Shown: positions 25,136 to 34,833, counted from the first letter of the stretch. The stretch: 35,769 nucleotides of DNA from Terriglobales bacterium (GCA_021372245.1 JAJFUV010000317.1:1-35769); one strand, 5' to 3'. The notes: generated from the sequence alone by a model not told the origin. Numbers and translations: made by a program.

Positions 25136-25927
25136 TCAAGACTCTTGCATGGCCTTTCCCAGCAGTTCGACGAATCTCTTCACTTCCGCCTCGAAGAAGT
25201 CCTTTCCGAAACGTGCCGTGCCCTCCACAGCGTCCTTTCCGACACCCCGGAATGCCTCGGGTTTGTCCAGGCGTTCCATGTGGACCAAACCGGGCCGCAA
25301 GGCCAGCATCAGGGCGGTTTCCTTCTTACCGCCATGGTCCACCGAGGTATCCACGGGATGACACCAGGGGCCGAGCACGAGAATGCGCGTCTTCGGGAAG
25401 CGCTCCATCACTGAGGCGGCGATCTCGCGGAGAATGGGCTCCAGCCTGGCCGGCCAGTGGCCCGCGCAGGCGACGACCCACCGGATTTCCTGTTCGGCAA
25501 GACGCGTGTACACGTCCGTCATCAGCGCCCGGAAGGTCTCCTCGCGAATGAGCATGCTTCCAGGCCATTTCTCATGGCCGTGGGGACTCCAATGGCTCGG
25601 CGGAAGCACAACGCCGCCGGTTCGGGCCGCAGCGGCGAGACAGAACTCCTGCGTGTGAATGGCGTCTGTGGCCAGGGGCAGATGCACGCCGTGGAATTCC
25701 AGCGTGCCGATGGGTACGTACACCAGAGACTTCCGTTCCAGCGCCGCCGTGAGATCCGAGGCTGTCATCTCGTCCCACCTGTGGACCGGGGCAGGTGCGG
25801 CTCCGGACGCAGCTCCGGACAGCGAACCCAGCCCCAAGGCTTTGACCAGCGAACCGATGAAAGAGCGCCGCCGGGCGGTACCCTGCAACACAGCGACCGA
25901 TCGAAACGATTTCACGGTATTCTCCAT
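25136..25927 (-). CDS. Creatininase family protein with signal leader (copy 2)
   Basis: This 263-residue creatininase-family protein has an N-terminal region (R-R-R-S-F-I-G-S-L-V-K-A) that looks like a Tat leader. It then has YVPIGTLEFHGVHLPLATDAIH with the E, H and D metal ligands, CAGHWPARLEPIL and V-D-H-G-G-K-K-E-T-A. AGAGGAG stands upstream of the ATG. It is the first gene of a two-gene operon with copy 1 and is divergent from the Gfo/Idh/MocA gene across a 120-base gap. The pair may act on two related substrates; inference only. Confidence 0.83.
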   Translation of the reverse strand: MENTVKSFRSVAVLQGTARRRSFIGSLVKALGLGSLSGAASGAAPAPVHRWDEMTASDLTAALERKSLVYVPIGTLEFHGVHLPLATDAIHTQEFCLAAAARTGGVVLPPSHWSPHGHEKWPGSMLIREETFRALMTDVYTRLAEQEIRWVVACAGHWPARLEPILREIAASVMERFPKTRILVLGPWCHPVDTSVDHGGKKETALMLALRPGLVHMERLDKPEAFRGVGKDAVEGTARFGKDFFEAEVKRFVELLGKAMQES

Positions 25928-26050
25928 CTCGCACTCCTCTCTTGAAGACTCTGGATTATCTTACGTCAAATTCCCGCTGCCGAAATGAATACATCGGAGG
26001 CGATTAGGTGTATATTGCCTAGTGACCTTTACCATCCGAAAGGGAGACTG

Positions 26051-27574
26051 ATGAGCGCCGAGCAGAACCGCCGCGAGTTTATGGGAGCCGCAGCCACGAC
26101 GGCTGCCTTCACTATCGTTCCGAGACACGTGCTGGGAGGGCAGGGAACTGTTGCCCCCAGCGACAAGATCACTCTGGGTTACATCGGGACCGGGACGGAG
26201 GGCCTGCGCGAGATGCTGCCCCTGTTGGCGCTGCCGGAAATCCAGATCGTTTCCGTGTGCGATCCGAGCAAGCACGCCGTGGGGTACCGTGACTGGTCGG
26301 AGACGTCGCTGCGCGACTCCATCCGCCGCGCCATCGGGAAGCCAAACTGGAGCGCCGGCAAGGACGTGATCCCTGGCGGCCGGGACGCCGGCAAGGAAGT
26401 GGTCGAGGCCTACTACGCGAAGGAACGGCCGGGCAGCGGTTACAAAGGCTGCTCCGCCTACGCGGACTACCGCGAGATGCTGGACGAGGAGAAGGACCTG
26501 AACGCTGTCAGGATCATGACGCCGGATCACCTGCACGGAGTGATCAGCATCGCGGCCATGAAGAGGGGCAAGCACGTGATGGTGCACAAGCCGCTGGCGA
26601 ACCGGCTGAAGGAAGCGCGGCTGGTGATCGAGACGGCCCGCCGCACGGGTGTGGCAACATACTTCCTGCCGTGGGACGCGAACGGCTCGATGGGGCCGGT
26701 CTTGGATTGGATCAAAGACGGCGCGATCGGGAAGCTGCGGGAGGTGCACAACTGGTCGAACCGCCCCGTGTGGCCGCAGTACGCGACGATTCCCGCGGAC
26801 AGGCCTCCCGTGCCTCGCGGATTCGATTGGGATTTGTGGCTGGGACCGGAGGCGGACAGGCCATACCACCCCGACTACACGCACATGGTGTTTCGAGGCT
26901 GGTACGATTTCGGCGGCGGCTCGATGGCGGACATGGGCCACTACAGCCTGTGGACGGTCTTCAACGCGCTGGAACTCTCCGGGCCCACAAGCATTGAACC
27001 GATGCTGAGCCACCAGTGCCAGATGAACGGCAACACATCAAGGAAGATCAAGAACGATTATTCGTTCCCGATTGCCAGCACGGTGCGCTTCAAGTACCCG
27101 GCGCGCGGGGAGCGCCCCGCCGTGGACCTGATCTGGTACGACGGCGGGATGAGGCCCCCCACGTCGGAGGAACTCGATGAGGACGGCAAGGAACTACCGC
27201 CCGAAGGGATGATGTTCGTCGGCGACAAGGGCAAGATCCTGGCGGGTTTCCGCGTGGAGGAACCGCAACTGATTCCGGCAAGCCGGATGCACGCGTATCA
27301 GGTTCCGGAGCCGCCCCCGAAGCGTCGCCGCGATCCTGGCGTGATGTCGCCCGGCATGCGCCAATGGGTCGCCGCATGCAAGGGCGGGAAGCAGTCGCCC
27401 GGGTGCTTCCTCAACGCGGGTCCGATTTCGGAGGCCGTGAACCTTTATGCCGTTGCCCTGCGCACGGGCCGCCGGCTGAAGTACGATGCCGATGCGGTGA
27501 AAATCACGAATCTGCCGGAAGCGAACCAGTACCTGGCGCGCGAATACCGGAAGGGATGGGAGCCTGAATTGTAA
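26051..27574 (+). CDS. Secreted Gfo/Idh/MocA family oxidoreductase
   Basis: This 507-residue protein starts at the ATG at 26051 behind AGGGAG. It has a Tat-like leader (N-R-R-E-F-M-G-A-A-A), then a Rossmann fold with LGYIGTGTEG, and M-T-P-D-H-L-H at mid-domain. HVMVHKPLANRLKEA follows, where the family's E-K-P lysine motif reads H-K-P. The C-terminal GFO_IDH_MocA domain ends the protein. Members oxidise or epimerise sugars and polyols with NAD(P). The frame is open to an ATG at 25985, but a TATATT at 26011-26016 lies between and argues against it. The next gene starts at its stop codon (TAATG), so the two are coupled. Confidence 0.88.
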   Translation: MSAEQNRREFMGAAATTAAFTIVPRHVLGGQGTVAPSDKITLGYIGTGTEGLREMLPLLALPEIQIVSVCDPSKHAVGYRDWSETSLRDSIRRAIGKPNWSAGKDVIPGGRDAGKEVVEAYYAKERPGSGYKGCSAYADYREMLDEEKDLNAVRIMTPDHLHGVISIAAMKRGKHVMVHKPLANRLKEARLVIETARRTGVATYFLPWDANGSMGPVLDWIKDGAIGKLREVHNWSNRPVWPQYATIPADRPPVPRGFDWDLWLGPEADRPYHPDYTHMVFRGWYDFGGGSMADMGHYSLWTVFNALELSGPTSIEPMLSHQCQMNGNTSRKIKNDYSFPIASTVRFKYPARGERPAVDLIWYDGGMRPPTSEELDEDGKELPPEGMMFVGDKGKILAGFRVEEPQLIPASRMHAYQVPEPPPKRRRDPGVMSPGMRQWVAACKGGKQSPGCFLNAGPISEAVNLYAVALRTGRRLKYDADAVKITNLPEANQYLAREYRKGWEPEL

Positions 27575-27585
27575 TGAGGAGAATC

Positions 27586-28422
27586 ATGACGAGACGCAAT
27601 TTTGTATGTGCCGGGGCGGCAGCAGCCGGATGCCTGTCGCTCAAATTAGAAGCAGATCCTCTGAACCTGCCGGTAGGCTTTCAAGTCTATCCGGTCAGGG
27701 ACCTGATTGCGAAAGATTTTGCGGGCACGTTGAAGCAAATCGCCGCCATGGGGTACAAGACGGTGGAGATGTGCTCACCTTCGGGCTACGCCAACTCGGG
27801 TTTCGGTTCGCTGGTTGGAATGAAGCCCGGTAAGTTGCGCGATGTAATCGAGTCGGCGGGACTGCGCTGCGTGAGTTCGCACTTCCAGTTTTCGGAAATG
27901 AAGGAAGACACCAAGGGACGGATTGACTTCGCCAAGGCACTGGGCATGAAGCAGATGATCATCGCGAGTCTCGGCATGCCGAAGGGCGCGACGATGGCCG
28001 AATGGGTCCGGGCCGCCGAAGAGATGAACCTGCTTGGCGAGAAGACGAAGAAGGCGGGAATCCAGCTCGGCTTCCACAACCACGACGGGGAGTTCGAGGA
28101 GATCGATGGCGTCCTGATTTTTGACGCGCTCATGAAGACGTTCGATCCGCAGTTGGTCAAGAACCAGTTCCAGGTGTCGGTGATCAGGCTTGGTTTCGCG
28201 GCTCCGCCGTTGTTCGAGAAATATGCGGGGAGATTCATTTCGCTACATCTGATGGACTGGTCCGCCGCCGAGAAGCGCCTGGTGCCGGTGGGGCAAGGAG
28301 GGGTCGACTGGAAAGCGCTGTTCGCCGCGGCGAAGAAAGGCGGGGTGAAGAACTACTTCGTCGAAATGGGAATGGACGCCCTCAAAGAGAGCTATCCATA
28401 CCTGCACTCGCTGCAGGTTTAG
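27586..28422 (+). CDS. Secreted sugar phosphate isomerase/epimerase-like TIM barrel protein
   Basis: This 278-residue protein starts at the ATG at 27586, preceded by GAGGAG; an in-frame ATG at 27574 overlaps the previous stop. A Tat-like leader, TRRNFVCAGAAAAG, is followed by an AP-endonuclease-2/xylose-isomerase-type barrel. The barrel has VGFQVYPVRD, MGYKTVEM with the metal-binding glutamate, GFHNHDGEFEE and HLMDWSAAEK near the C-terminus. Such enzymes isomerise or epimerise keto sugars. It is coupled to the Gfo/Idh/MocA gene, a very common pair for oxidising and rearranging sugars. Confidence 0.85.
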   Translation: MTRRNFVCAGAAAAGCLSLKLEADPLNLPVGFQVYPVRDLIAKDFAGTLKQIAAMGYKTVEMCSPSGYANSGFGSLVGMKPGKLRDVIESAGLRCVSSHFQFSEMKEDTKGRIDFAKALGMKQMIIASLGMPKGATMAEWVRAAEEMNLLGEKTKKAGIQLGFHNHDGEFEEIDGVLIFDALMKTFDPQLVKNQFQVSVIRLGFAAPPLFEKYAGRFISLHLMDWSAAEKRLVPVGQGGVDWKALFAAAKKGGVKNYFVEMGMDALKESYPYLHSLQV

Positions 28423-28488
28423 GGCCGGGACAGCCCGGAGGCCGTCGAGGCATGGCGCGAGCGCTTCCGTCCGGTTTCGCGCGTGGCG

Positions 28489-29874
28489 TTAGTGCACGGG
28501 AGCGCGGCCCACGGTTTGCATCAACTTCCGGATCCCCGTAAAGATGATCTCTTCCACCTGGCCGGAAAAAGAGCCTGGCCACGGATCCATGAGCATGTTA
28601 TCCCGGGCTTCGTACCCACCCTCTTTGAGGACACGCAAAGACGGGATGTAGCACGGGCGGTCGTTCGTATAGCCGGCTACGATCATGCCGTCCGCTCCGT
28701 ATTCCTTCTTGACGCGCAGAGCGTAGTCGACTACGACCTCGCCGTTCATTGCCAGGACGGTGAGGTCCTTGCCGAACTGGATGGCCTGCATGGTGTAGGG
28801 CAGCGCCGGCAGCGGCGGATTTCCCGATTCGTACTGCTTGACCATCCTCACCGCATGGCTGCGGACCAGTTCATCGGGATCCTTCGTCCGCTGCTCGAAA
28901 CCTGCCAGCGAAAACGGCGCAAAGGGCAGCTCCGTCGTGAGCATGGCGGCCTTGAGCGGCGGGCGAACCGGTTTCATCGGCGACGCCATCACGCGATCCA
29001 CTTCGGTGGCCAACTCGTGGCCGTACTTCTCAGCCAACTCCATCTTCCGCCGTGGATAGGTGTTCTGATCGCCGCCGCAAAGCTGCATGAACATGGCGGT
29101 GGCGCCGGGGTGCGCCTTCTCCCAGGCAGCCTGCGCGATACCGGCGTAGTCGCCGCTGACGACATAGAATTCGTAGGTCAGCACGGATGGATGACAGGAA
29201 AGACCGAACAGCACGCCGCGCAGCTTCCCAGCCGGACTGAATACCCTCACCACCGGGACGGTCTGGTCCACAGGGCCATTGGGATCAATTCCGAAAACCC
29301 AGCCTCCGGAGGGCAGGCGTTGCCTCCGATTGTGAGAGAATTCCACTTTTCCAGTTCCGTAGGAGATCCGGGCGGGCTGAAGGTCCTGAACCGCATCCGA
29401 GGCAGCCTCCACCATGGCATCCATGACCCTGTTCCGGTATGCTTCGATGCGCAGCATCATTTCCCGCTCAGTGTGTGCCGGCCATTCGAGCGCGGGTCCC
29501 GAATGGGTGTGAGAGACGTTGATCGCGAGGCGCGAACGATCGATCCCCTGGCGATACGTTACCCGTTCGGCCACCATGTCGGACATCGCCTTGGGCATGG
29601 TTGCGACATCGATCGTGATGAGGATGACCTTTGGGCCGCCGGGGTCCTCAAACGCCAGGGCCTTGGTCCAGATGTCGTTCGCCACGTTCCCGGCCGGCTT
29701 CTTGCGGTTCTCGAAACCGGCCAAGAGAATCGGAAGCGGCGGCGTGATCTGACGCCGCCCGAATCCCGCCTTGAGTTCGGCGCCCGAAAGCCCGCCACCG
29801 AACAGCAGCAGGATCGATAGAACGAAGGGAATCGCAGTCCGAGAGAGTCGGGATTTCAGGTAACGCATCATCAT
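28489..29874 (-). CDS. Neutral/alkaline ceramidase-like secreted protein
   Basis: This 461-residue protein has an N-terminal signal peptide or anchor (about 12-33) and a neutral ceramidase N-terminal-type domain. It has K-A-G-F-G-R-R-Q-I-T-P-P, V-S-H-T-H-S-G-P (zinc-binding histidines) and S-C-H-P-S-V. The place of the catalytic serine motif reads LCGGDQNTYP. Real ceramidases are about 650-700 residues and carry N-V-G-D-V-S-P-N there, so this shorter version probably hydrolyses something else. The C-terminal immunoglobulin-like domain is absent. It is convergent with the sugar isomerase gene and transcribed in the same direction as, and after, the acyltransferase gene. Confidence 0.8.
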   Translation of the reverse strand: MMMRYLKSRLSRTAIPFVLSILLLFGGGLSGAELKAGFGRRQITPPLPILLAGFENRKKPAGNVANDIWTKALAFEDPGGPKVILITIDVATMPKAMSDMVAERVTYRQGIDRSRLAINVSHTHSGPALEWPAHTEREMMLRIEAYRNRVMDAMVEAASDAVQDLQPARISYGTGKVEFSHNRRQRLPSGGWVFGIDPNGPVDQTVPVVRVFSPAGKLRGVLFGLSCHPSVLTYEFYVVSGDYAGIAQAAWEKAHPGATAMFMQLCGGDQNTYPRRKMELAEKYGHELATEVDRVMASPMKPVRPPLKAAMLTTELPFAPFSLAGFEQRTKDPDELVRSHAVRMVKQYESGNPPLPALPYTMQAIQFGKDLTVLAMNGEVVVDYALRVKKEYGADGMIVAGYTNDRPCYIPSLRVLKEGGYEARDNMLMDPWPGSFSGQVEEIIFTGIRKLMQTVGRAPVH

Positions 29875-29889
29875 TCCTTGGGGTGCCGA

Positions 29890-31113
29890 TTATACTTTCC
29901 AGAAGATCCGTTTGCGGTACAGCCAGAACAGGAACAGCCATTCGACTGCCAGGGTCGATGCGAAGGTGAGCAGCGGGCCGTAGGTGCCCGAATGCCGGAT
30001 GATTCCGCGCATGAAGATATTGGCGATGTCGACGAATTTGATCTGGCTCTGCAGCACGTAGATGGTAAGGGCATTCATTCCGATCACGACGAACGGAAAC
30101 GCCCACTTGCGGTATCCGCGAACGTCGATGATCCAATAGAACAGCCCGAAGAGCATCATGCTCCAGCCGGTGGCGTACATCACATACGAACTCGTCCAGA
30201 GCGCCGTGATGATTGGGTGCACCATGTTCCAGAGCAGCGCCAGGCCCACCGCGGCGGCGCCCCCGGCCCAGAAGACGAGGAGCCTCTTCGTCACCGGCAC
30301 CGAGGAACGGAGCAGATGGCCGCACAACACTCCGGGCATCACCGTAGCCGCGGACGGGAACGTGCCGAGCACGCCGCAGAAATCGCCGAATTTGGCGTAC
30401 TCAGCGCAGCACCATCTCACCTGGGAAGGCAGCAACAGGCGATCCAGAAACCCCGAAAGATTGCCCTGCATCGAGTAAGTGCCCGCTCCGAATCCCGGCA
30501 CCGGAATCCATGCCATCGCGGCCCAGTAGCCGAGCAGGATACCCACTGTCCACAGGATCTGCCCGCGGACTCCGGTGCCCATGACGATCAGCGCCGCGAT
30601 CAGGTACGACAGTGCTATCCGCGGCAAAACCCCCGTTATGCGCAGCGGAAAATTCAAGCCCAGCCAACCGCTCATCACCCATCCGAGCAGGATCAAAATG
30701 ACGGTGCGGCGCAAAATGTGCCAGTAGAGGTCCTTGCGACTGTCGCCGCGCTCAAGCCGTTTGCTGAACGAATACGGCATGCTCAGCCCGATGACGAACA
30801 GGAACAGTGGAGCGATGAAGTCCCAAAAGGTGAAGCCGATCCACATCGAGTGCTCCATCTGGGCGGATACGGCGGCGCCCCATTGCGGGCTGACCAGAGC
30901 CGCCGCGGCGACGATCACTCCATACCCGCGCATCAGCCAGAACATATCGAAGCCGCGCAGGGCGTCGATTGAAACGACTCTGGTGATTCCCTGAGGGCTA
31001 GAGCCGGATGGACCTGTCCGGTTCTGATCAGCTCGAACGTCGGTTGTAAACATAGAGCGACCTGAGCGCAGCGCGAGAAACCTGAAATTAGCAAAACGAG
31101 CCGGACCCGTCAA
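29890..31113 (-). CDS. HGSNAT-like membrane acyltransferase (DUF5009 type)
   Basis: This 407-residue polytopic protein has the family opening SIDALRGFDMFWLMRG, then FIAPLFLFVIGLSMPYS, G-V-L-P-R-I-A-L-S-Y and a final G-M-N-A-L-T-I-Y-V-L. Relatives such as heparan-alpha-glucosaminide N-acetyltransferase move an acyl group across a membrane onto a sugar. The first 20 residues before the methionine at 31053 may not be translated. It ends 15 bases before the ceramidase-like gene, so the two probably form a transcription unit. A glycan-modifying role fits the neighbourhood. Confidence 0.85.
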   Translation of the reverse strand: MTGPARFANFRFLALRSGRSMFTTDVRADQNRTGPSGSSPQGITRVVSIDALRGFDMFWLMRGYGVIVAAAALVSPQWGAAVSAQMEHSMWIGFTFWDFIAPLFLFVIGLSMPYSFSKRLERGDSRKDLYWHILRRTVILILLGWVMSGWLGLNFPLRITGVLPRIALSYLIAALIVMGTGVRGQILWTVGILLGYWAAMAWIPVPGFGAGTYSMQGNLSGFLDRLLLPSQVRWCCAEYAKFGDFCGVLGTFPSAATVMPGVLCGHLLRSSVPVTKRLLVFWAGGAAAVGLALLWNMVHPIITALWTSSYVMYATGWSMMLFGLFYWIIDVRGYRKWAFPFVVIGMNALTIYVLQSQIKFVDIANIFMRGIIRHSGTYGPLLTFASTLAVEWLFLFWLYRKRIFWKV

Positions 31114-31204
31114 ACTTTTGGCCGTCGATTTGTGCGTATTGAAACTAATGGCTCCGCAGGACCACTCCGCGCCGTCCCCGGATGCAGCACCGATTCAAAA
31201 GGAA

Positions 31205-31241
31205 GGGCCGGCTCTCGGGTTATCTTTCCGAGAGCCGGCCC
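31205..31241 (-). terminator. Strong hairpin terminator behind the TonB receptor gene
   Basis: A perfect 14-base-pair stem (31205-31218 with 31228-31241) with a nine-base loop stands 34 bases after the receptor stop. On the - strand it is followed by TTCCTTTTG, an imperfect T-run. It should stop transcription before the acyltransferase gene. Confidence 0.75.
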
Positions 31242-31275
31242 GAAGTTCAACCGGCAAGGTTTGCAGCGTTCCCGA

Positions 31276-34200
31276 TCAGAAGGTAAAGCGCAGGGTGTAT
31301 TGCATCTCGCGACCCTGATTGCCAGTGGCCTGTGCCGTCAAACGGCCGAACGTCGCCGACCCTACCGTCAGGCCGGGATCGTACCACATGAACGAGTTGG
31401 TGAGGTTATACGCTTCAAATGCGAATTGCAGAGAGGACCGCTCAGTGACCCGGAACTTCTTGGAGACGGTCCCGTCCAGATTCCAGAACAGCGGCCCGTT
31501 GATCCCGGCATAAATGTACGGGTTGGAACGCGGAGTGTACGTATCCGGAATACTGAAGGCAGCCGTATTGAACCACTGGGAAGGCGATTGGTTTGCGATT
31601 GCGGGGTCACCGGACACATTCGCTTTGGGGAACGTCAGGATTGTGCCGGAGCGGAAGCTATAGATGCCGTTCAGTTGCCAGCCCCCAACGACTGCGTCGA
31701 AGACCGGATGCATGCCGCTACCGATCTTGCGCCCGCGGCCAACGGGAATATCGTAGCTGCCAGCGATGTTCAGGCGGTGGCGTGGGTTGCTGGAACCCTG
31801 CCAGAACACCTGGTTTACATACTGCTGGACGTCATTGAAATATGCCTCGTTCCTCTCCTGGTTGTAATTGTAAGCGACCAGGATGCTGGCTCCCGACGAA
31901 TAGGTGCGCTGCAGCCGCAATTGGAGGGCCTGGTAGCGTGAGCGCCAGTCGCCAACCTGATTCATGTAGATGCTGCCGTATTGAGGATACGGCCGCAAGA
32001 GCGACCATTTGGTGACACTGGCCGCATTGCGCTGGCTGCCCGGGAACGTCGCCGGCGTCAGGTAGTTGTAGAAGGGGTTCGGCACCGCCACGGCGAGCTT
32101 CGCTTTGTACGTGTAGTACAGATTCGGGTCCGCCAGGTTCTGGTCGACGTTGTCGTGCTGTACATGACGCCCGAAGTTCATAAACCAGGTGGCGTCCACC
32201 GTGAAGTGCAGGGGGATCTCGGTCTTTATGCCGATATTGACGCGGTCGTTGATCTGGGCCCGGTAGTTCTGATCGAAGAAGCGCACCGTGTTCCCCAGGT
32301 TCGTGTACGCGCCGTAGCTCTTCCCGACCGTAGCTTGCAGTGGGTTTACACCGCTTGGGAACGGATCGGCAAGGTAGGTCTGCGGAATTCCCTGCACCGC
32401 GGCGAGCGGAGTCGAGATCGCGCTGAAGCCGGAGAAATAATTGGTGCGCGACATGGTGTTCGCCTGCATCGAACCGAGCGACGCATAGCGCCCGAAACCG
32501 ATATTGAGCGCGGCGTTGTCGCGGAGGCGAATCGCCACGCCCGCCCTCGGCAGAAAGATGTTCTTCTGGCTGATGTACGCCTTCCGGTTATTGGAATCGG
32601 TGAAAATCCAGGCCCCGTTGTATTTCGGCGTGGACAGCGCCAGAACGTCTGCAGGCATACTTGGCGTATTTTGCTGCATCAGCGTGTTCGGGACCGTAAG
32701 GTCAAGGTAGCGCGAGAACTGATCGTTCTGATCGTAAGGGCCCGACTCCCATTCGTAGCGGAGACCAAGGTTGACCGTCACCCTGCGGTTGAGCTTCCAG
32801 TCGTCGTGCACGAAACCGCCGATGTACGGATACCGCATCGATTGATAGGGGTACTTGCTGACCGACGTGCTGCTCGGATCGAGCGCACCCAGCAGGAACG
32901 AGGCCCACGTGTTACCCGAGATGTTCGTATTCGGCTTCAGGTAGCTGTCGGCCGTGTTGGTCTGCGAGAAGTAAAAGCTCATGAAGTTCGGGTAGATGCC
33001 CTCGCTGATGAACTTGCGGTACTCGGCCCCGGCCTTCAGGTAGTGGGATCCGCGAGCGTGCGACATCTTGCCGCTGAACGCATACTGGTTCGGATGGCCG
33101 ACCCAGTAGTTCGCCTTGCCGAAGGTGAAGGACCTGCTGCCCATCCCCGTCATCGTGAGCTGCGGATAATAGATCGCGGGCATGTTTTCCAGGTAGGACT
33201 TGTACCAAGGGTTATTCGGCCAGAACTCCTGCAGTCCTTGTTCTCCGACCGCATACTTCGGGGCGGAATAGTCGTCGTGGGTCAGCGTGTAGCTGCCGCG
33301 GAAGTTGAAAACCGTCCTTGAGCTGGCGGTATAGACGATGTCCCCGGCACCGTTGTAGGCATCCATGATGCCGCCGTTGTCGCTGGTCATCGCGCGCGAT
33401 TGGTTCGGTGTGTAGTTGTCCGTGTCCAGGACGGTCTTGAATATCGAGTACCGGCCGAAGACTTTCAGCCGGTCGCTGATATTCCAGTCCGTCCGGTTCG
33501 TGAGGTTCCAGTTGTTGACCGGCCACGCATAGGACACCTTGAAATTGTTGGACCCAGACGGATCGTCGCCCGCATTGTTGGGGCCCCAGATGTCCGCCAT
33601 CGTCTTTTTGGCGGTCGCATCGATCCGGCTGGCAGGAATGAGGTTCCCCGCGAATGGCGTCCGGCGGGAAGTGTTTGTGGATACGTCCAGTATGGTCGTG
33701 GTCGGGTCGTAAATGGTGACCGGTGCGCCGGCCTTGTTCAGCGTCTTCGAGAAGTCCCCGGTGCGCTCCAGACTGGTCGGCAGCGTCATCATGCTGGTAT
33801 TCGGCGACTTCATTCGCCACCCCTCGTAAGCGAAGAACGTGAACAGCTTATTCTTGCGAATCGGCCCACCGGCGGTGCCGCCCCAGATGTGGTTGCGGGT
33901 GAAATTCTTCGTCCGGGTGATCGGGTTCTGAACCGCGTTGAGGGCTGGATTGCGGCCGAAATAGTAGGCCGTGCCATGGATTTCGTTCGTTCCGGACTTG
34001 ACGGAAACGGACATGACCCCGCCGGCGGAGTGTCCGAACTCCGCATCAATGGAGTTCTGCTGCACGGAAAATTCCTGCACCGCGTCCATCGGCGGCGCGT
34101 ACGAACCCTTGGGGCCGAGCTGGATCGGAGCGCCGTCCAGCAGCAGGTCATTCTTCATCGTGGTGTTGCCGCCCACATCGATCTGGGCAGACGACCACAT

Positions 34201-34734
34201 GTAAAACGGATTGCGATCCGCGGCCGTGTAACGATTCACGACAGCGGGATCCAGCGTGGCCAGCGTGAACGGATTTCGGGCTTTCACCGGAAGATCCAGA
34301 AGCATCTTCCGGTCAACCGTCAGTTCCCGCGTGCTGGTGTTGAATTGAAGAGTCGGGGCGACTGCGTTCACCGTCACCGATTCCACAACGGCGCCCGGCT
34401 TCAATTTGAAGTCGATGGTGACGTCGGCGCGTGTCTGAACGAGCACGCCCTCCCGGACCTGGCGTGAAAATCCCTGCAGTTCCGCGGAAATCCGGTACGT
34501 TCCCGGTTCGACGTTATCAAAGAGAAAACCGCCATTCATGCCGGTCGTCCTCGTAGCGGAGACGCCGGTAGCGGTATTGAAAAGGATTACAGTGGAACCG
34601 GCGACGGACGCATCCGTCGTATCGGTGACAATTCCTTGCACCTTGGCACGGTAGTCCTGCGCGAATGCGACCGTGCCACTCGCGATCAATATAAGTAATG
34701 CGGTGTACAGGCCGACCTTCTGAAGTGTTTTCAT
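31276..34734 (-). CDS. TonB-dependent receptor, Oar-like, with carboxypeptidase regulatory-like domain
   Basis: This 1152-residue outer-membrane protein has a signal peptide (about 1-26, ending A-F-A-Q). A carboxypeptidase-regulatory-like domain follows at about 30-115, with G-I-V-T-D-T-T-D-A-S-V-A-G-S-T-V and V-E-P-G-T-Y-R-I-S-A-E-L-Q-G-F. Then comes a plug domain (with L-L-D-G-A-P-I-Q and S-G-G-V-M-S-V-S-V-K-S-G-T-N-E) and a large beta barrel ending in an aromatic F. Oar-like receptors import large oligomers through TonB; the substrate is probably a glycan by context. The frame is open to 34905, but the signal peptide begins at 34734, so that start is used. The gene is very long and intact. 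Confidence 0.92.
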   Translation of the reverse strand: MKTLQKVGLYTALLILIASGTVAFAQDYRAKVQGIVTDTTDASVAGSTVILFNTATGVSATRTTGMNGGFLFDNVEPGTYRISAELQGFSRQVREGVLVQTRADVTIDFKLKPGAVVESVTVNAVAPTLQFNTSTRELTVDRKMLLDLPVKARNPFTLATLDPAVVNRYTAADRNPFYMWSSAQIDVGGNTTMKNDLLLDGAPIQLGPKGSYAPPMDAVQEFSVQQNSIDAEFGHSAGGVMSVSVKSGTNEIHGTAYYFGRNPALNAVQNPITRTKNFTRNHIWGGTAGGPIRKNKLFTFFAYEGWRMKSPNTSMMTLPTSLERTGDFSKTLNKAGAPVTIYDPTTTILDVSTNTSRRTPFAGNLIPASRIDATAKKTMADIWGPNNAGDDPSGSNNFKVSYAWPVNNWNLTNRTDWNISDRLKVFGRYSIFKTVLDTDNYTPNQSRAMTSDNGGIMDAYNGAGDIVYTASSRTVFNFRGSYTLTHDDYSAPKYAVGEQGLQEFWPNNPWYKSYLENMPAIYYPQLTMTGMGSRSFTFGKANYWVGHPNQYAFSGKMSHARGSHYLKAGAEYRKFISEGIYPNFMSFYFSQTNTADSYLKPNTNISGNTWASFLLGALDPSSTSVSKYPYQSMRYPYIGGFVHDDWKLNRRVTVNLGLRYEWESGPYDQNDQFSRYLDLTVPNTLMQQNTPSMPADVLALSTPKYNGAWIFTDSNNRKAYISQKNIFLPRAGVAIRLRDNAALNIGFGRYASLGSMQANTMSRTNYFSGFSAISTPLAAVQGIPQTYLADPFPSGVNPLQATVGKSYGAYTNLGNTVRFFDQNYRAQINDRVNIGIKTEIPLHFTVDATWFMNFGRHVQHDNVDQNLADPNLYYTYKAKLAVAVPNPFYNYLTPATFPGSQRNAASVTKWSLLRPYPQYGSIYMNQVGDWRSRYQALQLRLQRTYSSGASILVAYNYNQERNEAYFNDVQQYVNQVFWQGSSNPRHRLNIAGSYDIPVGRGRKIGSGMHPVFDAVVGGWQLNGIYSFRSGTILTFPKANVSGDPAIANQSPSQWFNTAAFSIPDTYTPRSNPYIYAGINGPLFWNLDGTVSKKFRVTERSSLQFAFEAYNLTNSFMWYDPGLTVGSATFGRLTAQATGNQGREMQYTLRFTF

Positions 34735-34793
34735 GATATCTGAATATAGTCGGCCTGAGTCAATCCCCAAGTCAACCCGATTTCTTCCATATT

Positions 34794-34803
34794 GAAATAT
34801 TTC
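34794..34803. promoter_or_regulatory. AT-rich palindrome, possible operator of the TonB receptor gene
   Basis: GAAATATTTC is a perfect palindrome, and the outer two base pairs beyond a single mismatch also match (ATTGAAATATTTCGAT). It is 60 bases before the receptor start. The binding protein is unknown. Confidence 0.35.
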
Positions 34804-34833
34804 GATAGATGAAGGGTGTGAAAGTGGAAAGAT

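Noticed and set aside
28483..29820. 445-residue + strand open frame
   Set aside because: Shadow of the ceramidase-like gene; histidine/arginine-rich with no domain.
31981..33321. 446-residue + strand open frame within the TonB receptor
   Set aside because: Shadow of the receptor; valine/arginine-rich pattern is typical of antisense reading.
34746..34785. Two TTGACT copies 12 bases apart on the - strand before the TonB receptor as a promoter
   Set aside because: Neither copy has a good -10 box at 16-18 bases; the nearby TATATT is at 9 or 21 bases.
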